Assembly: GCF_016464375.1 (NCBI RefSeq) | Contig: NZ_JADDIU010000004.1 | Location: 1 to 64,000 of the forward strand | Direction: 5' to 3' | DNA length: 64,000 nucleotides | From: Bacillus renqingensis | Lineage (GTDB): Bacteria; Bacillota; Bacilli; Bacillales; Cytobacillaceae | Shown here: positions 9,798 to 24,974 of the stretch, in pieces | Layout of the letters: each line of letters starts with the position of its first letter | Numbering within the stretch: position 1 is the first letter of the stretch | The notes under the pieces: model-generated | The model's input: only the letters and a program-made list of their open reading frames with translations | What the model was told of the DNA's origin: nothing | The model's database searches: none | Translations under genes and position numbers: made by a program

Positions 9798-10064
9798 ATG
9801 CAGCAAACATTGATTACGTTATATACGAGGAACCGCTGTCCGTTGTGTGATAAGGCGAAGGCGGTTCTGCTCGAGCTTCAGGAGGAGTGGGATTTTGTTC
9901 TTGAAGAGGTGGATATTGAGGGAAATGATGAATTGACTGAGCGCTATGGGTTGATGATACCGGTCGTTCATTTTAATGGGGAAGAGATTGCTTATGGGGT
10001 TGTGAATAAATTCGACATAAGTAATCGCTTGCAAGAAAAAAAGGAGACTAAAAGATTGAAATAA
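9798..10064 (+). CDS. Glutaredoxin-family thiol-disulfide protein
   Basis: This small thioredoxin-fold protein of 88 residues has a CPLC redox motif at about 14-17 (YTRNRCPLCDKA) and the cis-proline segment MIPVVHF near 52. Such proteins are commonly found before cggR in Bacillaceae. Partner and substrate are unknown; a role in cytoplasmic disulfide reduction is inferred from the fold. AGGGGAGACTTCT precedes the ATG. Its stop lies within the cggR promoter spacer. Confidence 0.85.
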   Translation: MQQTLITLYTRNRCPLCDKAKAVLLELQEEWDFVLEEVDIEGNDELTERYGLMIPVVHFNGEEIAYGVVNKFDISNRLQEKKETKRLK

Positions 10065-10084
10065 TTTTTCGCCCCTGTTACAAT
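10056..10084 (+). promoter_or_regulatory. cggR-gapA operon promoter
   Basis: TTGAAA at 10056-10061 and TACAAT at 10079-10084 are 17 bases apart. The predicted start, near 10091, precedes the CggR operator by about 30 bases, the same arrangement as in B. subtilis, where CggR acts as a roadblock. A GC-rich stem (CGCCCCTG ... CAGGGCG, then eight T, 10070-10112) spans the -10, so the glutaredoxin terminator appears to overlap this promoter. Confidence 0.7.
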
Positions 10085-10120
10085 AAAGAATATAGCCAGG
10101 GCGATTTTTTTTGCAGCAGG

Positions 10121-10156
10121 CGGGACATAATATGTCTATAGTGGACATTTTTTGAC
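10121..10156 (+). promoter_or_regulatory. CggR operator
   Basis: The site reads CGGGAC-ATAATA-TGTC, then TATA, then GTGGAC-ATTTTT-TGAC. It follows the known CggR pattern of two direct half-sites (CGGGAC-N6-TGTC) spaced by four bases; the first half is perfect and the second has three changes. CggR binding here is relieved by fructose-1,6-bisphosphate in B. subtilis. Confidence 0.88.
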
Positions 10157-10186
10157 CAATAACATATTATAAAGGAGAAGCTATTT

Positions 10187-12264
<2,078 letters not shown>

Positions 12265-12329
12265 TCCTTTTTGGATAGGATTGGGATTTTTATCGCAAAC
12301 TATTGCTAATAAATAAAGTATTCCATGGG

Positions 12330-12369
12330 GGAGCGGGGAGTGTGATTGCAAAGGTCCCCGCTCCTTTTT
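12330..12369 (+). terminator. Terminator between gapA and pgk
   Basis: GGAGCGGGGA and TCCCCGCTCC make a perfect 10-bp GC-rich stem with a 15-base loop, followed by TTTTTA. It lies inside the operon, so partial termination here would give an excess of gapA message. Confidence 0.8.
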
Positions 12370-12410
12370 AATTGGTTGTTAAAAATGCAGTACATATGGA
12401 GGTCCTTTCG

Positions 12411-13595
12411 ATGAACAAAAAAACAATAAAAGATGTCGATGTTAAAGGAAAACGCGTTTTTTGCCGGGTAGATTTCAACGTACCGATGGAAAATGGAAAG
12501 ATTACCGACGAAACGCGGATCCGTGCGGCCTTACCAACGATTCAGTATTTAATGGAACAAGGTGCAAAAGTCATTTTAGCCAGCCACCTTGGTCGTCCAA
12601 AGGGTAAAGTAGTCGAAGAAATGCGCTTGACCCCTGTTGCTGCTAGACTTTCTGAACTTCTTGGCAAAGAGGTAAAGAAGGCAGATGAGGCATATGGTGA
12701 TTCAGTAAAGGACATGATTGCCAACATGAACGAAGGCGGCGTCTTGCTGCTGGAAAATGTCCGCTTTTATCCGGGTGAGGAAAAGAACGATCCAGAGCTT
12801 GCAAAGTCATTTGCCGATCTTGCTGATATTTATGTAAATGATGCCTTTGGCGCTGCACACCGGGCCCATGCTTCTACAGAAGGAATCGCCCACTACCTTC
12901 CGGCTGTCAGCGGCTTTCTAATGGAAAAAGAATTAGATGTACTTGGCAAAGCTCTTTCTAATCCAGAACGACCTTTTACAGCTATTATTGGCGGTGCAAA
13001 GGTAAAGGACAAAATTGGTGTAATCGAAAATCTGCTTGAATTAGTCGACAACCTTATTATTGGCGGAGGTCTCGCTTATACATTTGTCAAGGCCCAAGGC
13101 CACGAAATTGGTAAATCACTGCTGGAAGAAGATAAAATTGACTTAGCCAAATCATTTATTGAAAAAGCGAAAGCAAAAGGTGTTCATTTTTATATGCCGG
13201 TGGATGCAGTGGTTGCGGATGACTTCTCAGCAGCTGCCAACTCTAAAGTCGTGGCGATTGAAGAAATTCCTGCCGACTGGCAAGCCCTTGATATCGGTCC
13301 TAAGACGGCAGACATCTATCGTGATGTCATTGAAAAATCAAAGCTAGTCATTTGGAATGGGCCAATGGGTGTGTTTGAAATGGACAAATTTGCCGGCGGT
13401 ACTAAGGCAGTTGCCCAAGCACTTGCTGATGCGAAAGATACGTATTCTGTTATTGGCGGCGGCGACTCAGCAGCGGCAGTTGAAAAATTTGCTTTAGCTG
13501 ATAAAATGAGCCATATTTCTACCGGCGGCGGTGCCTCACTTGAGTTCATGGAAGGAAAAGCATTGCCAGGTGTTGTGGCGTTGAACGATAAATAA
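12411..13595 (+). CDS. pgk: Phosphoglycerate kinase
   Basis: Pgk transfers phosphate from 1,3-bisphosphoglycerate to ADP. Substrate-site segments [13 protein letters not shown] and SHLGRPKG, and the nucleotide-site [12 protein letters not shown], are present. The 394-residue length is exactly usual. The ATG at 12411 has GGAGGT at 12398-12403; in-frame upstream starts overlap the terminator region. Confidence 0.98.
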   Translation: MNKKTIKDVDVKGKRVFCRVDFNVPMENGKITDETRIRAALPTIQYLMEQGAKVILASHLGRPKGKVVEEMRLTPVAARLSELLGKEVKKADEAYGDSVKDMIANMNEGGVLLLENVRFYPGEEKNDPELAKSFADLADIYVNDAFGAAHRAHASTEGIAHYLPAVSGFLMEKELDVLGKALSNPERPFTAIIGGAKVKDKIGVIENLLELVDNLIIGGGLAYTFVKAQGHEIGKSLLEEDKIDLAKSFIEKAKAKGVHFYMPVDAVVADDFSAAANSKVVAIEEIPADWQALDIGPKTADIYRDVIEKSKLVIWNGPMGVFEMDKFAGGTKAVAQALADAKDTYSVIGGGDSAAAVEKFALADKMSHISTGGGASLEFMEGKALPGVVALNDK

Positions 13596-13604
13596 TAAAC
13601 ATAA

Positions 13605-15963
<2,359 letters not shown>

Positions 15964-15999
15964 ACTCGTAGTGTAATAAAAATAAAACCTATTTATTAA

Positions 16000-17310
<1,311 letters not shown>

Positions 17311-17335
17311 ATTCGTTTGATCTGTTATTTTCAAC

Positions 17336-17380
17336 CTCCGATTAACGTGTAAAGATGTTACGTTAATCGGAGTTTTTTTA
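17336..17380 (+). terminator. eno operon terminator
   Basis: CTCCGATTAACGT and ACGTTAATCGGAG form a perfect 13-bp stem with an 11-base loop, followed by seven T. The remaining bases up to 17652 contain only a 37-codon frame without a ribosome site (17433-17546) and AT-rich sequence likely to include the next promoter. Confidence 0.92.
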
Positions 17381-17652
17381 TTAGTTAAAAACAGAAGAAC
17401 AAAACTCACCCTTTCTACGTCTAAAGTATGAGATGAAAATCAAGCTCTGGTGCAATGATGGAATTTCAGGAACAAGGTATGATGATATCAAGGTAAAGAT
17501 AGGAAGTGGAAAATGGGTAATGAAAAAAGTAAAAATAGTAGTATAATAGTATCAAGAACAAGCATCCTAAAATTGTTCAATTCTACTATTTTTTATAGTA
17601 TTATTAATATCATTTGGTGCCTGAAAAACAAGCTTAGTAAAGGTGAGTGGGT

Positions 17653-18669
17653 ATGAAATTATTATCAGTAGTAATTCCTTGCTATAATTCAGAAGAATAT
17701 ATGAGATATTGCATAGAATCCCTTTTGCCTGGTGGGGAAAACGTCGAGCTGCTGATAGTAAATGATGGCTCAGTTGATAAAACAGCAGAAATCGCAGATG
17801 AATATGCAAAAAGATATCCAACGATCGTTAAAGCGATCCATCAGGAAAACGGGGGACATGGTGAAGCTGTGAATGCTGGTATCCGAAATGCAACCGGCCT
17901 ATATTTTAAGGTAGTAGACAGTGATGACTGGGTAGATACTAGAGCATATCTCAAAATATTAAATACATTAAACGATTTTGTGACCGAAGAAACATCAGTT
18001 GATATGCTGATTAGCAATTTTGTATATGAAAAAGAAGGCGCAAAGTACAAGAAAGTAATGAAATATGAAAATGTGCTTCCGCAAGGGAAGATCTTTACCT
18101 GGGATGAAATAAAGGATTTCCGTAAAGGACAGTATATTTTGATGCATTCTGTTATTTACAGAACACAATTGCTAAGAAATTGCAGATTGGAACTTCCGAA
18201 GCACACCTTTTATGTTGATAATTTATTTGTATACGTGCCACTTCAATATGTGAGGAGAATCTTCTATCTCAATGTAGACTTTTACCGATATTTGATCGGA
18301 AGGGAAGATCAGTCGGTTCAGGAGAAGGTCATGATCAAAAGAATCGATCAACAGATTAATGTCAATAAACTTATGATTGAGAAGGTACAAATAGAGAATA
18401 TTAAAAGTCCAAAGCTTCGCCAGTATCTCCACCATCATTTGGAAATTGTTACGATCGTATCGGCTATTTTGTTGATACGTTCAGGAACAGCAGAGAATCT
18501 GGAAAAGAAAAGAGCATTATTGAAGTATATAAAGGATAAAGATATACGCTTATATCATAATCTTAGATTTGGGATTATGGGGCAATTAATTAATTTACCA
18601 GGCCGGGCCGGACGCAGTATTTCTGTAGGGGCCTACAAAATATCACAAAAAATAGTCGGTTTTAATTAA
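17653..18669 (+). CDS. Family 2 glycosyltransferase
   Basis: This is a GT-A fold glycosyltransferase of 338 residues, probably acting at the inner face of the membrane on surface polysaccharide. Visible motifs are VVIPCYNSEEY (about 6-16), LLIVNDGSVDKT (about 35-46), and the DxD-like VVDSDDW near 90. It has no clear transmembrane segment. AAAGGTGAG points to the ATG at 17653. It precedes glf, which makes UDP-galactofuranose, so a galactofuranosyl or related transfer is possible, but this is inferred from the neighbour only. Confidence 0.85.
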   Translation: MKLLSVVIPCYNSEEYMRYCIESLLPGGENVELLIVNDGSVDKTAEIADEYAKRYPTIVKAIHQENGGHGEAVNAGIRNATGLYFKVVDSDDWVDTRAYLKILNTLNDFVTEETSVDMLISNFVYEKEGAKYKKVMKYENVLPQGKIFTWDEIKDFRKGQYILMHSVIYRTQLLRNCRLELPKHTFYVDNLFVYVPLQYVRRIFYLNVDFYRYLIGREDQSVQEKVMIKRIDQQINVNKLMIEKVQIENIKSPKLRQYLHHHLEIVTIVSAILLIRSGTAENLEKKRALLKYIKDKDIRLYHNLRFGIMGQLINLPGRAGRSISVGAYKISQKIVGFN

Positions 18670-18794
18670 TTAGTCGTTTTGAGGAAAAAAAACTGTATGG
18701 ATCGGCTGAAACCGCGAAACGCAAAAAATTTGCATAATAATATCTTTACAATCAAAGCTTAATGGTATAAAAATATTTTTGGAGAATGCCTTTG

Positions 18795-19907
18795 ATGAAT
18801 GCTAAATATGACTTTCTAATTGTGGGAGCAGGTCTTTATGGCGCTGTCTTTGCACACGAAGTAAAAAAAGCCGGAAAAACATGTCTTATCATTGATAAAC
18901 GGAGCCATATTGCAGGAAATATCTTTACGAAAAAAATGGAAGATATCCAGGTCCATCAATACGGGGCCCATATTTTTCATACGAACAACAAGGAAGTATG
19001 GGAATATGTTAACCAATTTGCTGAATTTAACCGATACACCAATAGTCCTGTAGCAAATTACCAAGGCGAAATTTATAATTTGCCGTTTAACATGAATACT
19101 TTTAATAAAATGTGGGGCGTTGTAACACCGGATGAGGCTAAAAAGAAAATCGAACAGCAGCGCCGCGCCAACTATGTTGAACATCCGCAGAATTTAGAGG
19201 AGCAGGCTATTAACTTAGTGGGTATTGATATCTATGAAAAACTTATTCGCGGCTACACGGAGAAGCAATGGGGGCGCCCATGCAATGAACTGCCTGCGTT
19301 TATTATCCGTAGACTGCCCGTAAGATTCACTTATGACAATAATTACTTCAATGCCAAATATCAAGGAATACCAATAGGCGGATATACTGCTATGGTGGAG
19401 CGGATGATCGAAGGTATTGAAGTAAAGCTCAATACAGACTATCTTGTCGAGAAAAGCAAATGGGACAGCATCGCAGACAAGGTGGTCTACACTGGCCCTG
19501 TTGATGCTTACTTTGACTATAAGTTAGGTGTCTTGCAGTACCGGAGTTTACGATTTGAAACAGAGGTTTTGAATATACCCAATTTTCAGGGCAATGCAGT
19601 CGTAAATTATACTGACCGTGAGACTCCTTATACACGGATTATTGAGCATAAGCATTTTGAATTCGGCACACAGCCTAAAACCGTTATCAGCCGTGAATAC
19701 AGCGCAGAATGGAAGCTGGGCGATGAGCCCTACTATCCTGTCAATGATAAACTAAACAGTGCGCTGTATCAGAAGTATAAAGCATTAACCGAAACAGAGC
19801 ACAACGTTATTTTTGGCGGGCGTTTAGGTGAATACAAATATTACGATATGGACAATGTTGTAGAATTTGCTTTACAGAAGGTAAGAGATGTTTTAGGAAA
19901 TATGTAA
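18795..19907 (+). CDS. glf: UDP-galactopyranose mutase
   Basis: Glf is an FAD enzyme that converts UDP-galactopyranose to UDP-galactofuranose for cell-surface glycans. The N-terminal FAD motif VGAGLYGAVFAHE, the family signature QYGAHIFHTNNKEVW, and TEKQWGRP are present. Length is 370 residues. GGAG at 18781-18784 suits the ATG at 18795; an ATG at 18786 is too close. With the preceding glycosyltransferase it forms a small polysaccharide cluster inserted between eno and secG, where B. subtilis has other genes. Confidence 0.93.
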   Translation: MNAKYDFLIVGAGLYGAVFAHEVKKAGKTCLIIDKRSHIAGNIFTKKMEDIQVHQYGAHIFHTNNKEVWEYVNQFAEFNRYTNSPVANYQGEIYNLPFNMNTFNKMWGVVTPDEAKKKIEQQRRANYVEHPQNLEEQAINLVGIDIYEKLIRGYTEKQWGRPCNELPAFIIRRLPVRFTYDNNYFNAKYQGIPIGGYTAMVERMIEGIEVKLNTDYLVEKSKWDSIADKVVYTGPVDAYFDYKLGVLQYRSLRFETEVLNIPNFQGNAVVNYTDRETPYTRIIEHKHFEFGTQPKTVISREYSAEWKLGDEPYYPVNDKLNSALYQKYKALTETEHNVIFGGRLGEYKYYDMDNVVEFALQKVRDVLGNM

Positions 19908-20013
19908 AAAAAAACAGTCTGCTGTGTGAGGGGAAAACGCCATACTTATGTGAGAATGGCATCTTCTATTTTAAGATTAAGATATTATTCCCAGAAGCTG
20001 TCACAATAATGTA

Positions 20014-20042
20014 TTGTGAAAAGGCTAATAATATGGTAAATT
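20014..20042 (+). promoter_or_regulatory. Possible secG promoter
   Basis: TTGTGA and TAAATT are separated by 17 bases, about 40 bases before the secG start codon. Both hexamers are imperfect. Confidence 0.35.
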
Positions 20043-20081
20043 TAATTTACTGTGAATTGTAGTCTACAGGAGGTAGCCTTC

Positions 20082-20315
20082 ATGCATACATTTTTAGTCA
20101 TTTTATTAGTCATTGTAAGTATCGCCCTTATTGCCGTTGTATTACTTCAATCAGGCAAAAGTGCCGGTTTATCCGGTGCCATTTCGGGTGGAGCGGAATC
20201 CCTTTTCGGTAAGCAAAAGGCACGAGGAATGGATTTAATTTTACATCGGATTACAGTTGTATTAGCCGTTTTATTCATATTGCTCGCCCTTGCCGTCACT
20301 TACTTTAAAATCTAA
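20082..20315 (+). CDS. secG: Preprotein translocase subunit SecG
   Basis: SecG is a small subunit of the SecYEG channel that assists protein export. The 77-residue sequence has two membrane segments (about 3-22 and 53-75) around the conserved loop [28 protein letters not shown] precedes the ATG at 20082. A strong terminator follows, so it is probably monocistronic. Confidence 0.95.
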   Translation: MHTFLVILLVIVSIALIAVVLLQSGKSAGLSGAISGGAESLFGKQKARGMDLILHRITVVLAVLFILLALAVTYFKI

Positions 20316-20328
20316 TATGAAATCATCA

Positions 20329-20354
20329 AAACCCGGCCCTGGTGCCGGGTTTTT
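20329..20354 (+). terminator. secG terminator
   Basis: AAACCCGGC and GCCGGGTTT make a 9-bp stem with a 6-base loop, followed by TTTTTG. Confidence 0.88.
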
Positions 20355-20549
20355 GTATGTGCGGAGCGATCCTGCAGAGTTGTTGCTTAAAGGAAGCCTA
20401 GTGGATTGCCCGAACTTTAGTAATTTAGCTGATTTCGGTCAAAGGAAGGTTAATACCCCTCTAGCCGCCAAGTCTTTTTTCTGGATTGTTCACTACGGCT
20501 TTGCTTAAACTAAAGATTAGTGATATTTTGCATCAAAGGAGTCTTTTAC

Positions 20550-21296
20550 ATGAAAATTTCAATGCCAAAACCATTTACCTTTACAGCCGGCAAGAGGGCT
20601 GTCCTTTTACTTCATGGCTTTACCGGAAATTCATCCGATGTTCGGATGTTAGGACGCTACCTTGAAAAAAGGGGCTACACCTGCCATGCGCCGCATTATA
20701 AAGGACATGGTGTCCCACCTGAGGAACTGGTCCACACCGGCCCTGAAGATTGGTGGCAGGATGTCCTGAACGGATACAATTTTTTAAAAAATAACGGCCA
20801 CGAGGAAATTGCTGTGGCAGGACTTTCCTTAGGTGGCGTATTTTCCTTGAAATTGGGTTACACTGTACCTATAAAAGGAATTATCCCGATGTGTGCCCCG
20901 ATGTATATAAAAAGCGAAGAAGTCATGTACCAAGGAGTCCTTAAATATGCCCGGGAATTTAAAAAGCGGGAAGGAAAAACGGACGAACAAGTCGAATTGG
21001 AAATGAATGAGTTTAAAAAAACACCTATGAATACATTAAAAGCCTTGCAAAATCTAATTGCGGATGTAAGGGAAAACATTGATATGATTTATGCGCCAAC
21101 CTTTGTAGTTCAGGCCCGCCTCGATAAGATGATCAATACAGAGAGCGCCAACATCATCTATGAGAAAGTCGAAGCAACGAAAAAAGAAATCAAATGGTAT
21201 GAGAAATCAGGTCATGTTATCACGCTTGACCGGGAGCGGGACAAGCTGCATGAGGACGTGTATACCTTTTTAGAAAAGCTAGATTGGCATGATTAA
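20550..21296 (+). CDS. est: Carboxylesterase (Est30/YvaK type)
   Basis: This alpha/beta-hydrolase of 248 residues resembles the thermostable Est30 carboxylesterase, which hydrolyses short-chain esters. The oxyanion segment [11 protein letters not shown] is near 20-30, the nucleophile Ser93 is in GLSLGG, the acid is in QARLDKMIN near 190, and the His is in KSGHVITLD near 222. The ATG at 20550 follows AAGGAG. It is followed at 23 bases by rnr, as in B. subtilis (secG-yvaK-rnr). Confidence 0.92.
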   Translation: MKISMPKPFTFTAGKRAVLLLHGFTGNSSDVRMLGRYLEKRGYTCHAPHYKGHGVPPEELVHTGPEDWWQDVLNGYNFLKNNGHEEIAVAGLSLGGVFSLKLGYTVPIKGIIPMCAPMYIKSEEVMYQGVLKYAREFKKREGKTDEQVELEMNEFKKTPMNTLKALQNLIADVRENIDMIYAPTFVVQARLDKMINTESANIIYEKVEATKKEIKWYEKSGHVITLDRERDKLHEDVYTFLEKLDWHD

Positions 21297-21319
21297 AAAT
21301 CCGATAAGGAGGGATTGCC

Positions 21320-23668
21320 ATGGAGGAAAACATTCAAAACCATATCGACAAGCTTTTGCAATATATGAAAGACGAGGCCTACAAGCCATTAACCGTCCAA
21401 GAGCTGGAAGCAGCACTTGGTATTCAAGATTCCAGTGATTTTAAGGAATTTGTCAAAGCACTCGTCAAAATGGAGGAAAAAGGGTTAGTCGTCCGTACCC
21501 GTGCAAACCGATACGGCCTTCCGGAAAAAATGAATCTTGTCCGCGGCAAGGTGACGGGGCATGCAAAGGGATTTGCCTTTGTCGTACCCGATGAGCCCGG
21601 CATGGACGATATTTTTATCCCACCGACTGAAACGAACAGCGCGATGCATGGGGATACAGTGCTAGTCCGTGTCTCGTCTGAAAGCTCGGGCCAGCGCCGG
21701 GAAGGAAGCATCATCCGGATTATTGAACGAGGCGTCCAGCAAATTGTCGGGACGTATGTAGAAAGCAAGAATTTCGGCTTCGTCATCCCCGATGATAAAA
21801 AATTTGCCAACGATATTTTTATCCCGAAGGAGGCGTCTAAAGGGGCTGTCGAAGGGCACAAGGTTGTTGTGACGCTGACCACGTATCCTGAAGGGAGAAA
21901 AAGTGCCGAAGGGGAAGTCATCACGATTCTCGGCCACAAAAATGATCCCGGCGTCGACATCCTATCCATCATCCATAAGCATGGATTACCGCTTATGTTT
22001 CCTGATGAAGTTCTCGAGCAGGCAAATGCGGTGCCTGACACCATCGAGGAGAGTGAACTAGTCAATCGCCGCGACCTTCGCAGTGAAACGATTGTCACGA
22101 TTGACGGGGCAGATGCTAAAGACCTTGACGATGCAGTTACGGTGGTCAAGCTTGATAACGGCAACTATAAGCTCGGTGTTCATATTGCCGATGTTAGTTA
22201 TTATGTAAAAGAAGGATCGCCGATTGACCGCGAGGCAGCTGACAGGGGGACGAGCGTTTATTTAGTCGACCGCGTCATTCCGATGATTCCGCATCGCCTG
22301 TCCAATGGGATTTGTTCGTTAAATCCAAGGGTTGACCGGCTCGTGCTATCCTGTGAGATGGAAATTAACCCGGACGGTATCGTCGAATCTCATGAAATTT
22401 TTCAAAGTGTAATCAAAACAACGGAGCGAATGACGTACCACGATGTCAACAAAATCCTTGTTGATAAGGATGAGGAAACACGGGAGCGCTATGAGCCGCT
22501 TGTGCCAATGTTTGAATTGATGGAAGAGCTGGCTGGCATTCTCCGGGAAAAAAGGATGAAGCGTGGGGCGATTGATTTTGATTTCAAAGAGTCAAAGGTA
22601 CTCGTAGATGAGGAAGGAAAACCGACCGATGTTATTCTTCGTGAACGTTCGGTCGCCGAGCGGCTAATTGAAGAATTCATGCTTGCAGCAAATGAAACCG
22701 TTGCAGAGCATTTCCACTGGATGGAAGTTCCGTTTATTTACCGGATTCATGAGGATCCAAAGGAAGATAAGCTGCGGAAGTTTTTCGAGTTTATCACAAA
22801 TTTCGGCTACATCGTGAAAGGAACGGCTAACCAAGTGCATCCAAGGGCCCTGCAGGAAATTATTGAAGAGGTCCAAGGCAAGCCGGAGGAAATGGTCGTT
22901 TCAACGGTGATGCTGCGCTCAATGCAACAGGCCAAATATTACCCGGAAAGTCTCGGTCACTTCGGGTTGTCGACGCAGTTTTATACGCACTTTACGTCGC
23001 CAATCCGCCGCTATCCTGATACGATTGTTCACCGCTTGATTCGAACCTATCTAATTGAAGGCAAGCTGGACGAGGCAACGCAGGAAAAATGGAATGCCGA
23101 GCTGCCGGATATTGCTGAGCATTCTTCGAAAATGGAACGCCGCGCGGTGGATGCCGAGCGGGACACGGATGAATTGAAGAAAGCCGAGTACATGGAGGAT
23201 AAGATTGGTGTCGAATATGATGGCATCATTAGTTCGGTCACTAATTTTGGAATGTTTGTCGAGCTTCCGAATACGATTGAAGGCCTTGTCCATGTCAGCT
23301 ATATGACCGATGATTATTACCGCTTTGACGAACGTCATTACGCGATGATTGGCGAGCGCACCGGCAATGTATTCCGGATTGGTGATGAAATTACCGTCCG
23401 CGTGGTAAACGTAAATAAGGATGAGCATTCGATTGATTTTGAAATCGTCGGCATGAAAGGAACCCGCCGCCGCGAACGGCCGGTGGCTCCGAAGGTTTTT
23501 AAGACAGGCAGTGACTCACACAAACCACGCCAAAATAAACAAGGCGGGAAAAGTCAAAAGCCAGATGCGTCTGCTGTGCAAGGTGAAGGAAAAAAGCCGA
23601 AAAAGAAACGTAAATTTTACGAAAACGTACCAGTTTCGAAAAGTACGAAACGGAAAAAGAAAAGATAA
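21320..23668 (+). CDS. rnr: Ribonuclease R
   Basis: RNase R is a processive 3'-5' exoribonuclease that degrades structured RNA and assists trans-translation. The 782 residues contain an N-terminal winged helix (1-65), two cold-shock domains (about 70-230), the RNB catalytic domain with [12 protein letters not shown] near 260, an S1 domain (about 628-710), and a lysine-rich tail (720-782). AAGGAGGG precedes the ATG. The 13-mer GGTGCCTGACACC is embedded at 22030-22042, encoding VPDT between the cold-shock and RNB domains, a spot likely to tolerate change. Confidence 0.97.
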   Translation: MEENIQNHIDKLLQYMKDEAYKPLTVQELEAALGIQDSSDFKEFVKALVKMEEKGLVVRTRANRYGLPEKMNLVRGKVTGHAKGFAFVVPDEPGMDDIFIPPTETNSAMHGDTVLVRVSSESSGQRREGSIIRIIERGVQQIVGTYVESKNFGFVIPDDKKFANDIFIPKEASKGAVEGHKVVVTLTTYPEGRKSAEGEVITILGHKNDPGVDILSIIHKHGLPLMFPDEVLEQANAVPDTIEESELVNRRDLRSETIVTIDGADAKDLDDAVTVVKLDNGNYKLGVHIADVSYYVKEGSPIDREAADRGTSVYLVDRVIPMIPHRLSNGICSLNPRVDRLVLSCEMEINPDGIVESHEIFQSVIKTTERMTYHDVNKILVDKDEETRERYEPLVPMFELMEELAGILREKRMKRGAIDFDFKESKVLVDEEGKPTDVILRERSVAERLIEEFMLAANETVAEHFHWMEVPFIYRIHEDPKEDKLRKFFEFITNFGYIVKGTANQVHPRALQEIIEEVQGKPEEMVVSTVMLRSMQQAKYYPESLGHFGLSTQFYTHFTSPIRRYPDTIVHRLIRTYLIEGKLDEATQEKWNAELPDIAEHSSKMERRAVDAERDTDELKKAEYMEDKIGVEYDGIISSVTNFGMFVELPNTIEGLVHVSYMTDDYYRFDERHYAMIGERTGNVFRIGDEITVRVVNVNKDEHSIDFEIVGMKGTRRRERPVAPKVFKTGSDSHKPRQNKQGGKSQKPDASAVQGEGKKPKKKRKFYENVPVSKSTKRKKKR
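22026..22043 (+). repeat. 13-mer repeat inside rnr
   Basis: AATGCGGTGCCTGACACC is identical over 18 bases to the minus-strand copy inside the M20 peptidase gene (39338-39355). The third copy lies after sigL. Confidence 0.65.
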
Positions 23669-23673
23669 TTTCA

Positions 23674-23700
23674 AGTCCCAAAGGCCGCTGCTTTGGGACT
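23674..23700 (+). terminator. Hairpin after rnr
   Basis: AGTCCCAAAG and CTTTGGGACT form a perfect 10-bp stem with a 7-base loop. The trailing sequence ATTTAGTT is only weakly T-rich, so termination may be partial. Confidence 0.55.
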
Positions 23701-23738
23701 ATTTAGTTCATGTCGACTGTTTTCTTATGAAAAGGCCG

Positions 23739-23771
23739 TTCGGTAGCCAATGGTGCTTATTGGCGACCGAA
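23739..23771 (+). other. Long hairpin upstream of smpB
   Basis: TTCGGTAGCCAAT and ATTGGCGACCGAA pair over 13 positions with one mismatch and a 7-base loop. No T-run follows. It sits about 80 bases ahead of smpB, and no gene or known RNA family was recognised here. Confidence 0.5.
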
Positions 23772-23849
23772 AGCTCCGACAAAAGGGATAAGAATTGTAG
23801 AAGGGCAGCATTTTTGCTAAAATTAAACCCAGAGATGAGGTGAAATTAG

Positions 23850-24317
23850 ATGCCAAGAGGAGAAGGAAAAGTAGTCGCACAAAATAAAAAGGCCAATCAC
23901 GATTATTTTATCGAGGAAACATACGAGGCTGGAATTGTACTTCAAGGTACCGAAATCAAGTCGATTCGAGCAGGACGTGTAAATTTAAAGGACGCCTATG
24001 TTAGAATTCAAAATGGCGAAGCCATTTTATTCGGAATGCATATCAGCCCCTATGAGCAGGGAAACCGCTATAATCATGATCCATTACGGACGCGCAAGCT
24101 GCTGCTTCACAAACGTGAAATCAATAAGCTGTATGGAGAAGCTAAGGAAACAGGCTATGCCTTAATACCATTAAAGCTTTATTTAAAAAATGGGTATTGC
24201 AAGGTTTTAATTGGCCTTGCAAGAGGGAAGAAAAACTATGATAAGCGTGAGGACCTGAAGAAGAAAGAGGCAAAACGTGAGATTGAACGTGCGTTCCGTG
24301 AACGTCAGAAAATGTAA
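23850..24317 (+). CDS. smpB: SsrA-binding protein SmpB
   Basis: SmpB binds tmRNA and delivers it to stalled ribosomes. The 155 residues show the N-terminal [35 protein letters not shown], and the basic C-terminal tail ([20 protein letters not shown]) that enters the mRNA channel. GAGATGAGGTG precedes the ATG. It lies directly upstream of ssrA, so both partners are adjacent. Confidence 0.97.
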   Translation: MPRGEGKVVAQNKKANHDYFIEETYEAGIVLQGTEIKSIRAGRVNLKDAYVRIQNGEAILFGMHISPYEQGNRYNHDPLRTRKLLLHKREINKLYGEAKETGYALIPLKLYLKNGYCKVLIGLARGKKNYDKREDLKKKEAKREIERAFRERQKM

Positions 24318-24344
24318 ATTGGTTCGCTTTACAAATACTTACAA

Positions 24345-24372
24345 TTGCAAAAATCGCTGAGTATGTTATAAT
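24345..24372 (+). promoter_or_regulatory. ssrA promoter
   Basis: TTGCAA (24345-24350) and TATAAT (24367-24372) are 16 bases apart, and TGT precedes the -10, giving an extended -10. Transcription would start near 24379, leaving an 85-base 5' leader, with a small TCGCTA/TAGCGA hairpin, to be removed from the tmRNA precursor. Confidence 0.75.
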
Positions 24373-24464
24373 AAGTTTGTCGCTAAGATAGCGATGAGAA
24401 ACTTTTGCTCAGGACAACTTGCCAGTTTCCTATCGTTCTAGCTGTTATTCAGCATTTTAATAAT

Positions 24465-24824
24465 GGGGACGCTACGGATTCGACAGGGGTAGTTCGAGCT
24501 TAAGTTGCGAGTCGAGGGGATCGGCCTCGTAAAAACGTCAAAGCCTATAACTGGCAAAACAAACAATAACTTCGCTTTAGCTGCTTAATAGCGCTTAGCG
24601 GTTCGCCCCTCCATCGCCTATGTGGTAGGGTAGCGGACTCAACGTAAGTAGGCTACGCCGGATTCCACCGCCTGAGGATGAAGGAAGAGAACAACCAGGC
24701 TAGCTGACCGGACGCCTGTCGATAGGCAGAAGGCTCGAGCGAATCGTCAATATATCGACTACACTCGTAGAAGCTTAAGTGCCGATATCTTTGGACGAGG
24801 GTTCGACTCCCTCCGTCTCCACCA
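24465..24824 (+). ncRNA. ssrA: Transfer-messenger RNA
   Basis: tmRNA rescues ribosomes on broken messages and tags the product for proteolysis. The 5' end GGGGACGCTACGGATTCGAC and the 3' end GGTTCGACTCCCTCCGTCTC, then CACCA, are canonical, with CCA encoded. The tag reading frame at 24553-24588 encodes GKTNNNFALAA plus stop, so the tag is (A)GKTNNNFALAA, ending in the ClpXP-recognised ALAA. It is shorter than the B. subtilis tag. Confidence 0.97.
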
Positions 24825-24846
24825 AATACATATTTGGTGGTTTTTA
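24819..24846 (+). terminator. ssrA terminator
   Basis: CCACCAAATA and TATTTGGTGG form a 10-bp stem with a 2-base loop, followed by TTTTT. The left arm overlaps the CCA end of tmRNA. Confidence 0.8.
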
Positions 24847-24974
24847 ATATATCTTTTAAAAGAGATATTAAGGTTAATACCCCTTTATAGGGTAGTTTAT
24901 CGTTGACGTATCCTTTTAGGTACGCGGATTGAAATTAGATATAGTCAGTGCCATGACGAAAGCATGGAAGAGCA

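Noticed and set aside
17433-17546. Possible 37-residue protein between eno and the glycosyltransferase
   Set aside because: No ribosome binding site, and no recognisable motif. Kept only as a possible scar.
17612-17625. TTGGTGCCTGAAAAAC as a further copy of the 13-mer repeat
   Set aside because: Only the first nine bases match; the inverted half is absent.
19951-19973. GCCATACT...AATGGC as a terminator after glf
   Set aside because: The stem is short and mismatched with no real T-run.
20443-24882. 15-base match AAGGTTAATACCCCT at about 20445 and 24868
   Set aside because: A 15-base match is expected by chance about once or more in a window of this size, and the flanks do not match.
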